From the NCBI GenBank assembly GCA_036504855.1, contig DASXUL010000031.1:1-64000 (forward strand): a stretch of 64,000 nucleotides of DNA. The letters are read 5' to 3'. The DNA is from DASXUL01 sp036504855 (GTDB lineage Bacteria > Armatimonadota > DTGP01 > JAKQQT01). The notes beneath the pieces were generated by a model, which worked only from the letters and a program-made list of their open reading frames with translations, did no database searches and was not told where the DNA came from. The position numbers and the translations under genes are program-made. Below are positions 26,441-32,976 of the stretch, one piece after another; positions within the stretch are counted from its first letter, which is position 1, and each line of letters opens with the position of its first letter.

Positions 26441-27502
26441 TCAGTGCTCCGCGATGGCGTCTCGCAAGGGACCCGCGTCCATAGGCGCTGAAAAGTCGGG
26501 CAACGGGCCGCTTGTGACGGCTCTCGCCTGCTTGGCCGCCAATCTCGCGTAGCCCGCCATTCCGCCGGCCAGGCCGGCGAAGGCCATTTGGTCCGTCACG
26601 CTGGCCGGCGCAAGCTGACGCGAAAGGTCTTCAGCGTTGATGCCGGTCGCCTTCGCCTGTTCGGCCACGTAACGCTTCCAGTCTGAAGTGTTCCCCGAAA
26701 TGGCTTCCTGGCCCTTCAACCAGGCCCGCACCAGGCGGGTAACCGTCTCGGGGCTCCGCCTCGCCAAAGCGGCGCTAACCACCAGAACGTCCGGCATCGC
26801 CGCCGGCAACTTCGCCGTGCTTTGCCATGTCGGCCACTGGCGCGCGCGGGCCGGCATCTGGTCCACCCTCCCGGCGATGGCCTTCGCGGCGCCGTTGGGA
26901 CTGCGCGCCGCGCCGTCTCGGATCGTTCGCAGAGCCTTGCTCTTCTCCTCCGGGCTGTACCGCGCGGATCCGTACACCACGGCCATCAGATAGTCCGCGC
27001 TGCCGGACCGGGTGGTGTCCACCGCCTGGTCCGCCGGAGCGGGCTTCCCATCCTCGGTGCGAACGGCGTCTGAGCCGGCCCGCCACGAGACAAGCAAAAC
27101 CACCGGCGGCGGCGCTTCGCCGTCCATCGCCGCGCGGACGACGCTTGGATAGTCCACCACGGCCGCATCCAACGATCCGCTCGCCAGCCCGGACACCGGG
27201 TCCTGATTCGCATCCGCCCAGGACACGCGTTCCAGGCGAACCGGCTGTCCAAGCCCATCGGCCAGAGCCGGGTTGGGCACGACGCCCGGTTGACTCAGGT
27301 CCAGCGCAGCCGGGGGCGGGCAGCCCGCGTAACCAATCACGAAGCCATCGTGCGCGGAGGGAACCGCGCGAGGCAGAATAGCGGCAACCGGCCGGGCCCT
27401 CGGGAGCCGGTGGCGAACCGTAGACGTTGCCCGCCAGAGCCCGTAGAGGCCGGCAAGTCCCAGGGCGAACGCGGCGAGCTTCCCGGCGAACCGAAGGCGC
27501 AT
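26441..27502 (-). CDS. NMT1/SsuA-like periplasmic binding protein, membrane-anchored
   Basis: The N-terminus (LAAFALGLAGLYGLW, about 10-25) is one uncleaved-looking membrane segment. The rest resembles the type II periplasmic binding fold of NMT1/SsuA/TauA proteins: VIGYAGCPPPAAL, PVSGLASGSLDAAVVDYPSVVRAA, a PDVLVVSAALARRSPETVTRLVRAWLKGQE segment and WKRYVAEQAKATGI. No ABC permease or ATPase is nearby, so it is probably not a classical transporter subunit. It starts 7 bp after the pspA stop, so cotranscription is very likely. Confidence 0.7.
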   Translation of the reverse strand: MRLRFAGKLAAFALGLAGLYGLWRATSTVRHRLPRARPVAAILPRAVPSAHDGFVIGYAGCPPPAALDLSQPGVVPNPALADGLGQPVRLERVSWADANQDPVSGLASGSLDAAVVDYPSVVRAAMDGEAPPPVVLLVSWRAGSDAVRTEDGKPAPADQAVDTTRSGSADYLMAVVYGSARYSPEEKSKALRTIRDGAARSPNGAAKAIAGRVDQMPARARQWPTWQSTAKLPAAMPDVLVVSAALARRSPETVTRLVRAWLKGQEAISGNTSDWKRYVAEQAKATGINAEDLSRQLAPASVTDQMAFAGLAGGMAGYARLAAKQARAVTSGPLPDFSAPMDAGPLRDAIAEH

Positions 27503-27509
27503 TGGCCCC

Positions 27510-28274
27510 CTACTGTTTCTGTTCGATGGTCGTTTGAACCGGCATCTCGACGGTCTCCGACTGCGCCGGGTTCAGTTGCCGGGCGCTGTCGCTTCCCGCC
27601 GGAGCCAGGCCGAGTTGCTGCTGGTACTGCAGGTACGCGGTGGAGGCGGCCATCGAGGCCGCGCTGGCCTTCACCTGGGCGAGTTGGGCCTCGGTAGACC
27701 GTCCGCTCACTTCCAGCATGCCCTGGGCCTTGGCATAACGCTCGTCGATGCGGCGGCTCACTTCGTCCAGCACGGCGGAATCGTCGCCGGATTCGAAGGA
27801 GGCGCGGAGCTGCGCCATCTGCTCCACCATCGCCGCCTGCTTATTCTTGTTGATCTGCTGCAGAGCCTGCTGCGTGCGGCGCTCCACTTCGGACTCGTAG
27901 GCGTCCAGAAGCTGCTTCGCCTGCTCCGCCGCCTGCTGCGCGAGGTCGAGCTGATGCTGCTTGTCGCCGAGGCCTGCCTCCAGGGTCTGCTTGCGGCCAA
28001 TGAGCACCTCAGCGGCCTGACGCATGGACTCTCCGCCTCGAACGGCGGCGACGATCTGCGGCTCCAGAGCGGCCAGCTCGCGCTGCGCGGTGTCCAGATC
28101 GGCCTGGGCCATGTTGCGAGCGCCCAGGGCGCTGGCGACGGCCATGCGCATCTTCGGCACCTTGGCGCGCATATCGCGCATCAACTGCTTGAGGGTGAGC
28201 TCGGGGTCTTCGGCGTTCTCAAAGAAGGCGCCCCAGAAGCCGCGCCAGATGCGAACGAACCAGTTGGTGAACAT
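27510..28274 (-). CDS. pspA: PspA/IM30-family membrane stress protein
   Basis: A 254-residue coiled-coil protein of the PspA/Vipp1 (ESCRT-III-like) family, which coats and stabilises a damaged cytoplasmic membrane. The start MFTNWFVRIWRGFWGAFFENAEDPE holds the amphipathic helix and the conserved EDPE-like motif. Long helices follow (LDTAQRELAALEPQIVAAVRGGE; AAEQAKQLLDAYESEVERR). The tail from about 205 is Gln-rich and extra to the core family. The start at 28274 fits the family; the open frame extends back without homology. It is the first gene of pspA - NMT1-like - coiled-coil protein, with a TonB-like gene upstream on the same strand. Confidence 0.88.
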   Translation of the reverse strand: MFTNWFVRIWRGFWGAFFENAEDPELTLKQLMRDMRAKVPKMRMAVASALGARNMAQADLDTAQRELAALEPQIVAAVRGGESMRQAAEVLIGRKQTLEAGLGDKQHQLDLAQQAAEQAKQLLDAYESEVERRTQQALQQINKNKQAAMVEQMAQLRASFESGDDSAVLDEVSRRIDERYAKAQGMLEVSGRSTEAQLAQVKASAASMAASTAYLQYQQQLGLAPAGSDSARQLNPAQSETVEMPVQTTIEQKQ

Positions 28275-28419
28275 CGCGAGTTGACCGTTCCTTTCCCAAT
28301 CGCCGGAGCGCCCCGGCGCGTTATGGCAAACCAGACGGGGATGTCGTCTCTCCCCTGCGTCTATCGATACGCCCGCACGGCCCCCAAGGTTACGCGAACC
28401 TCCGGCAACCGGCGGCGGT

Positions 28420-29142
28420 TTACTGCGAGAGCTGGAACACGACATTGCGGTTGGCGCGCACCTCGGCGGGACGGCCGTGGCGAAGCGCCGGGCGGAACTT
28501 GAGGCGTTTCACATAGTCTACCGCGGCGTCGTCCAGACGATTGTCGCCGGATGACTGGGTAACGTGAGCCTCGCTGACGGTTCCCTCGGTTGAGATGGTG
28601 AACCCGACCTTGGCCGTGCCCTGCACGCCGTCGTTGTACGCGGAGGCGGGGTACTCCTGCGCTGGGTCGTTCATCTTCACGGGGTCCCGATCGACATCGC
28701 TGGAGGAGTCGGAGGAATCAGATGAATCGCCGGCCGTGTCCGCGTGATCGTCCGGCGTCACCGTTGGAGGCTCGGAATCCTTGGGCAAAACCACGGGGGG
28801 CTCCACCTGACGGTAAGCCGGCTGCTTCGCGGCCTTGGAGGGCGCCGGCGCCAGGGTGGGCGGCGTTGCCACGGGCGCGGGAACGGGAACTGGGGTGGCC
28901 GCCACCGGCGGCACTTCGGTTACAGTTACCTTCCCCTTCGGAAGCGCGGGAGGAGGCGCCACGGTGGGGGCCGCCACGGGCGCCGGGGAGGAGGCGGGAG
29001 GCGGCGAGTTGCGCTTCCCTACGTAGTAAGCGCCCAGGATCAGCAGGGCGATGACGGGCAGCATGGCCCACCAACGCGGATCAGTCTTCCGTGTCTCGTC
29101 CGTCCTCACGACGTTTGGTTGCTGCGTGCCCTTGGGCTCCAT
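28420..29142 (-). CDS. TonB-family energy-transducer-like protein
   Basis: A 240-residue protein with a cytoplasmic N-terminus (about 1-20), one membrane segment (WWAMLPVIALLILGAYYVG), a long Pro/Ala/Val-rich periplasmic spacer (about 45-130), a Ser/Asp-rich stretch, and the TonB C-terminal fold (YPASAYNDGVQGTAKVGF, FTISTEGTVSEAHVTQSSG, RLDDAAVDYVKRLKFRPA). TonB proteins pass proton-motive energy to outer-membrane receptors, and single-copy forms without ExbBD may instead link the envelope layers. The start at 29142 has AAGGAG 7 nt upstream. Its position just upstream of pspA suggests envelope maintenance. Confidence 0.85.
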   Translation of the reverse strand: MEPKGTQQPNVVRTDETRKTDPRWWAMLPVIALLILGAYYVGKRNSPPPASSPAPVAAPTVAPPPALPKGKVTVTEVPPVAATPVPVPAPVATPPTLAPAPSKAAKQPAYRQVEPPVVLPKDSEPPTVTPDDHADTAGDSSDSSDSSSDVDRDPVKMNDPAQEYPASAYNDGVQGTAKVGFTISTEGTVSEAHVTQSSGDNRLDDAAVDYVKRLKFRPALRHGRPAEVRANRNVVFQLSQ

Positions 29143-29344
29143 CCCCTGCTCCTTCCGGTGGCATTCACACAAGATGATAGCACCGGAATCGGAGACCGTT
29201 CACCGCCAGCGCATGAAGTCACCGCGGATAACAAAGGGGACACGGAGTTACACGCGACGCTCGGGCAATGATCAACGACCGTTCCCGAACCCTCCGTGCG
29301 GCGCCGTGCCCCCTATGTTACGCTCCGCGGTGCGCCCGCCTGGC

Positions 29345-29668
29345 CTAAAGGTGCGGCTGGAGCTTGCCGGCGATGGCCTGTTTCGGCATGGCGCCGATGA
29401 TCTGATCCACGCGCTCGCCGTTCTTGAAGATCATCAGCGTGGGGATGCTCATGATGCCGAACGAGCCGGCGATGCCGGGCGCCTCGTCCGTGTTCACCTT
29501 CACCACCTTGAGTTTGCCCGCGTAATCCTTCGCCAACTCCTCAACAACGGGGGCCACCATACGACAGGGGCCACACCAGGGAGCCCAGAAATCCACCAGT
29601 ACGGTGATCGGGCTATCCAACACTTCCTGCTGGAAGTTCTGCTCGTTTACTTCAGTCGCGGCGCTCAT
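29345..29668 (-). CDS. trxA: Thioredoxin
   Basis: A 107-residue thioredoxin with the active site FWAPWCGPCRM, the cis-proline loop MSIPTLMIFKNGE, and the expected VDFWAPW and KVNTDEAPGIAGSFGI strands. It is a cytoplasmic dithiol reductant, for example for ribonucleotide reductase. The ATG at 29668 is preferred; a GTG at 29677 lies too close to the AAGGAG site. Confidence 0.95.
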   Translation of the reverse strand: MSAATEVNEQNFQQEVLDSPITVLVDFWAPWCGPCRMVAPVVEELAKDYAGKLKVVKVNTDEAPGIAGSFGIMSIPTLMIFKNGERVDQIIGAMPKQAIAGKLQPHL

Positions 29669-29752
29669 ACCGTTCACTACTCCTTGAGATTATACGAGAT
29701 CTGGCCGCCGGCCCGCTCTCGTCTGCCATACACAGATGGACCCAAGGGCCCA

Positions 29753-30355
29753 TCAGATCGCGTCGTTCAAATGCTCGAGAAGCCACTGCGAGGCCGCGCG
29801 CATCGCGCGCCCCCGATGACTCACCATGTTCTTCTCGGACTCGGTCAACTCCGCCATGCTCCGGCCATCGGCAAAGAGGAATACCGGGTCGTATCCGAAC
29901 CCGCCTTCCCCGCGCGGCGAAAGGGCAATGGTCCCCTCCACCGAGCCGGCGCCTTCCCACAGCGCTCCGCCTGGGGCTGCAATGCAGACGGCGCAGACGA
30001 ACCGCCCATCGCGTCGATCAGTGGGCACGCCTTCCATCGCGGAAAGCAATTTCGCAATGCGCTCGGCATCCGTGGCGCCGTCCCCGGCCCACCGCTTTGA
30101 ATGCAGCCCGGGGGCGCCGTCCAGCGCGTCCACCATCAAGCCGGAATCGTCCGCCAGGGCGATGGCCCCAGCGGCCGCGGCCACTGTCTGCGCCTTCAGG
30201 CGGGCGTTTGCGGCAAACGTCTCGCCCGTTTCCTCAACGTCGGTGATCTCGGCGGGGGCGGCGATGACGTTCCATCCGCAATCAGCGAGCAACGACTTCA
30301 TCTCGATGACCTTATGCGCGTTCGCCGTTGCCAGCATCAGTGTTCGAATAGGCAT
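29753..30355 (-). CDS. rdgB: XTP/dITP pyrophosphatase (RdgB/HAM1 family)
   Basis: Hydrolyses ITP, dITP and XTP so that deaminated purines do not enter nucleic acids. Family motifs are visible: LMLATANAHKVIEM at the start, EETGETFAANARLKA, ALADDSGLMVDALDGAPGLHSKRWAG (metal and substrate loop), GFGYDPVFLF and MSHRGRA-like MVSHRGRAMRA. 200 residues from the ATG at 30355, the normal length. It is next to rph, a common pairing in bacteria. Confidence 0.95.
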   Translation of the reverse strand: MPIRTLMLATANAHKVIEMKSLLADCGWNVIAAPAEITDVEETGETFAANARLKAQTVAAAAGAIALADDSGLMVDALDGAPGLHSKRWAGDGATDAERIAKLLSAMEGVPTDRRDGRFVCAVCIAAPGGALWEGAGSVEGTIALSPRGEGGFGYDPVFLFADGRSMAELTESEKNMVSHRGRAMRAASQWLLEHLNDAI

Positions 30356-30399
30356 ATGGTGCAACAATGCGCCCCGGAAGGCGGTTCCTGACGCCGGCC

Positions 30400-31122
30400 T
30401 CAGCCGCGCGCCAGCGCTTCCTTCTGAACCTCAAACAGGTTGCGGATGCCGCCCTCCGCCAGGTCCAACATGCGGGTGAGGCGCTCGCGCCCGAATGGCG
30501 CGCCTTCGGCGGCGCCCTGCACCTCCACAAACTGCCCCGCCGAGGTCATCACCACGTTCATATCCACGGCGGCGGTGGAATCCTCGCGGTAGTTCAGATC
30601 CAGCGCTACCTGCCCGCCAACGATTCCTACGCTGATGGCAGCCAGGACATCGTGCACCGGGATGCGTTTCAGGCCGCGGGCGCGGGTCATCCATTCCAGA
30701 GCATCCATCATGGCCACATAGGCTCCGGTGATGGAGGCGGTGCGGGTGCCCCCGTCCGCCTGGATCACGTCACAATCCACGGTAATGGTGCGCTCGCCCA
30801 TGGCGGACAGGTCTACAACCGAACGCAGGCTGCGCCCGATGAGGCGTTGGATCTCAAGGCTGCGTCCGTTGGGCCGAGCCGTGGAATCGCGCTGGTTGCG
30901 GGTGTTGGTGGCGCGGGGCAACATGGAGTACTCGGCGGTGACCCAGCCGCGCCCGCTGTCCTTCAGGAACGGAGGGACGCGATCCTCCACGCTGGCGGCG
31001 CAGATGACCTTCGTGTCGCCAAAAGCCACCAGGCAGGAGCCCTCGGGGTGTTTCAGGAATTGCCGCGTGATGCTCACGGGGCGCAGTTCGTCCCAGGCCC
31101 GACCGTCCGATCTTCCGTTCAA
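30400..31122 (-). CDS. rph: Ribonuclease PH
   Basis: A phosphate-dependent 3'-5' exoribonuclease that trims tRNA 3' ends. The N-terminus NGRSDGRAWDELRPVSITRQF, TKVICAASVEDRVPPFLKDSGRGWVTAEYSMLPRAT, the active-site region DVIQADGGTRTASITGAYVA and the RNase PH second-domain segment PVHDVLAAISVGIVGG are all present. The TTG at 31122 is chosen as the start: GGAGGAGG lies just upstream and it gives 240 residues, the usual length. The longer frame from 31191 adds a non-conserved Arg-rich extension and reaches the stop of the upstream gene. Confidence 0.93.
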   Translation of the reverse strand: MNGRSDGRAWDELRPVSITRQFLKHPEGSCLVAFGDTKVICAASVEDRVPPFLKDSGRGWVTAEYSMLPRATNTRNQRDSTARPNGRSLEIQRLIGRSLRSVVDLSAMGERTITVDCDVIQADGGTRTASITGAYVAMMDALEWMTRARGLKRIPVHDVLAAISVGIVGGQVALDLNYREDSTAAVDMNVVMTSAGQFVEVQGAAEGAPFGRERLTRMLDLAEGGIRNLFEVQKEALARG

Positions 31123-31187
31123 CAGCTTCCTCCTCCGGCGCCGGGAACAGCGCACCCGCTCAGGATAGGCGGGGGCGCCGGACCGGA

Positions 31188-32018
31188 TCAATTGCCGGCC
31201 GCCAATCCCTTGCGCAGAAGGAACGCCCCCTTATCGGTTCGCATGGGAAGAGCGCGGAGCGCTGGGAACTCCGCCAGCCATCGCCGCACGCACTCCTGCT
31301 CGTCCGGGCGGATGCCGTCGTCAACGAGGATCAGCGCTCCGTCGGCGAGCCGCGAATAGAGCATCGGCAAGGCGGGGTAGCGGGCCAGCGGCTGCACCGT
31401 CTCGGGCGGCCCGTCAATGACGAGAAGGTCGATGGCATCCACGCCATCCAGCGCCGAAACGTCGTACCATCGCCATGGATTGGCCCCGATGCGATGCTCG
31501 CACAGCGGCGCGTCGTGCACCGTAGCAAAGCCCGCCAGGCCGTGGATGGCAAGGGTCCGCCGCGTCTCGCAGGCGAAGACCGCGTCGTGGTCCAGCGAGA
31601 CCACGCGGCCGCCGCCGAGCCGCTCCAGCGTATAGGCCGAGATCAGGGTAGAGACGCCGCTTCCCAGTTCCACGATGGTGCGCGGCTTCGCCTCCAGGTT
31701 CAGGTTGATGAGGGTGCGGGCGAAATCCGCGGAGGCCGCCCAGCCGCCCATCGGGGGCAGCGGCGCGCGCACCGGCAGGCATGCCAGTACGTTCGCCAGC
31801 GCCTCGCTCTGGCGCGCGGCCTCCTCCATGCGGGCAAGGATGTCCGCGTAACGCCTCTTCGCGAGGATGAAGCCCGCCGCCGACAGCCCCAACCCGGCGG
31901 CGACAATGGGCAGCAATACCGCCGGCCCCCACAGCGGCCAGCCCGCGGCGCCCAGGATCAGGGCGGCCAACCCAAATGCGGCGGCCAGCTTCTTTCCACT
32001 CAGGTTCGGCGTCATCAT
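31188..32018 (-). CDS. Membrane-anchored class I SAM methyltransferase-like protein
   Basis: From the ATG at 32018 (MTPNLSGKKLAAAFGL) it has 276 residues. Two adjacent membrane segments (about 10-50) are followed by a basic region and a class I methyltransferase fold: TIVELGSGVSTLISAYTL (SAM loop), RVVSLDHDAVFACETRR, DAIDLLVIDGPPETVQPLARYPALP and GALILVDDGIRPDEQ. This most resembles the Methyltransf_24-type families found near glycan genes. GAGG lies about 8 nt upstream of the start; upstream sequence in frame is not protein-like. It probably leads the rph-rdgB unit. The substrate is unknown. Confidence 0.75.
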   Translation of the reverse strand: MMTPNLSGKKLAAAFGLAALILGAAGWPLWGPAVLLPIVAAGLGLSAAGFILAKRRYADILARMEEAARQSEALANVLACLPVRAPLPPMGGWAASADFARTLINLNLEAKPRTIVELGSGVSTLISAYTLERLGGGRVVSLDHDAVFACETRRTLAIHGLAGFATVHDAPLCEHRIGANPWRWYDVSALDGVDAIDLLVIDGPPETVQPLARYPALPMLYSRLADGALILVDDGIRPDEQECVRRWLAEFPALRALPMRTDKGAFLLRKGLAAGN

Positions 32019-32142
32019 CACATTCACCTCGTAAAGACATGGGGCATGGCGGCAAAACGGGCCACGCGATCGGCTTCGACAGAGCGGGCAATGGGTACGG
32101 GCACAGTGTAGGACGCGAGCGTTCCGCCGAACCAACCGAACC

Positions 32143-32251
32143 GCCCCCCCGCCCCCCAATCCTGGGGGACCCAAAAGTGAACGCGCGGTTCTGACGCGAC
32201 GCTTACGCCGAGCGAATGGCTTGGGTCCCCCAGGATTGGTGGGCAGGGGGG
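32143..32251. repeat. Inverted repeat with CCAATCCTGGGGGACCCAA arms
   Basis: The left arm ends CCAATCCTGGGGGACCCAA (32157-32175 region) and the right arm begins TTGGGTCCCCCAGGATTGG (32221-32239). C-rich and G-rich flanks extend the pairing to about 31 bp with two mismatches. The central 44 bp are not repeated elsewhere in the window. It lies between the divergent methyltransferase and DCC genes and contains a false upstream ATG (32216) for the latter. Confidence 0.75.
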
Positions 32252-32260
32252 CAGAGAAGC

Positions 32261-32686
32261 ATGAACACGAAAAGACCCTACACAACACTGGGGCTCATCC
32301 TGGCCGCCGGCGCCGCAAACGCGTGGCGCAACCGCCGGCGCGGGCCGGCGACGGTCGTCTACGACGGCGCGTGCCCCCTGTGCGTGGCGGCCGTGGACCG
32401 GCTGCGGGGGTGGGATGCGGGCGGCGTCCTTCGCTATGCCGACGCGCGCGCCGCGGGGGGCGAGTCGCCGCGCGAAATGCGCCTCGAGTTTCCGGATGGC
32501 CGGAGCCTGGGCGGGTTCGACGCCGCGCGCGCCCTTTGCCTGCTGCTGCCGCGGCTGCGTCCGCTGGCCCCGCTGCTCTTCGTCCCCGGGATCCGAACTC
32601 CGGGCGCCCTCGCCTACCGTCTGGTCGCCAGGTTTCGCCCCATCCCCGGCCGCTGCCAGGGCGGCTCCTGCGCCCGTGGGAAATGA
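32261..32686 (+). CDS. DCC-family (DUF393) thiol-disulfide oxidoreductase-like protein
   Basis: A 141-residue protein with the family-defining DGACPLC motif near residue 36 (VVYDGACPLCVAAVDRLRGWD), followed by YADARA, GGFDAARALCLLLPRL and PGIRTPGALAYRLVARFRP. Members have a thioredoxin-like fold with a C-x-x-C pair; the role is poorly known. The ATG at 32261 is preferred; an in-frame ATG at 32216 lies inside the inverted repeat. Confidence 0.8.
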   Translation: MNTKRPYTTLGLILAAGAANAWRNRRRGPATVVYDGACPLCVAAVDRLRGWDAGGVLRYADARAAGGESPREMRLEFPDGRSLGGFDAARALCLLLPRLRPLAPLLFVPGIRTPGALAYRLVARFRPIPGRCQGGSCARGK

Positions 32687-32768
32687 GCGTCCAGGCATGA
32701 CGCGCCCGGCCTTAGACAGACCATAAGATTAACACCCCTGCCCACGATTTCGCGTCGTACCGCCGGTT

Positions 32769-32774
32769 TATAAT
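32769..32774 (+). promoter_or_regulatory. -10 element of the nrdJ promoter
   Basis: A perfect TATAAT sits 11 bp before the first NrdR-like box. The expected -35 window (about 32746-32751) is a poor match to TTGACA. The predicted transcription start near 32781 would place both operator boxes just downstream, a repressing position. Confidence 0.5.
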
Positions 32775-32784
32775 GCGGGTACTG

Positions 32785-32832
32785 CGCCTACATATAGTGT
32801 GTCGCAGCCATCTGGTATACTATATCTTGTGG
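32785..32832 (+). promoter_or_regulatory. Pair of NrdR-box-like operators
   Basis: Box 1 CGCCTACATATAGTGT (32785-32800) and box 2 ATACTATATCTTGTGG (32817-32832) both resemble the 16-bp palindromic NrdR consensus (ACACTATATATAGTGT-like). Box 1 matches about 12 of 16 in reverse orientation and box 2 about 13 of 16. They are offset by 32 bp, three helical turns, as is normal for NrdR pairs. The target, a ribonucleotide reductase gene, is the expected one. Confidence 0.7.
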
Positions 32833-32976
32833 TTGCCCCACATTAACACTGCGGGCCACTTGAAGAACCGCCGACAATTGTGGTCGTGTTCTTTGCCCTG
32901 TTTTCAGATTCATGCAGTCCGGCGGCGCGAGGAGCTTTAGGGCGACCCCGCCGCGACCGATAAAGGAGTTCGGATC

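Noticed and set aside
32833..32976. Cobalamin riboswitch upstream of the B12-dependent reductase
   Set aside because: No B12-box-like conserved sequence was found in the leader, and paired NrdR-type boxes explain the regulation better.
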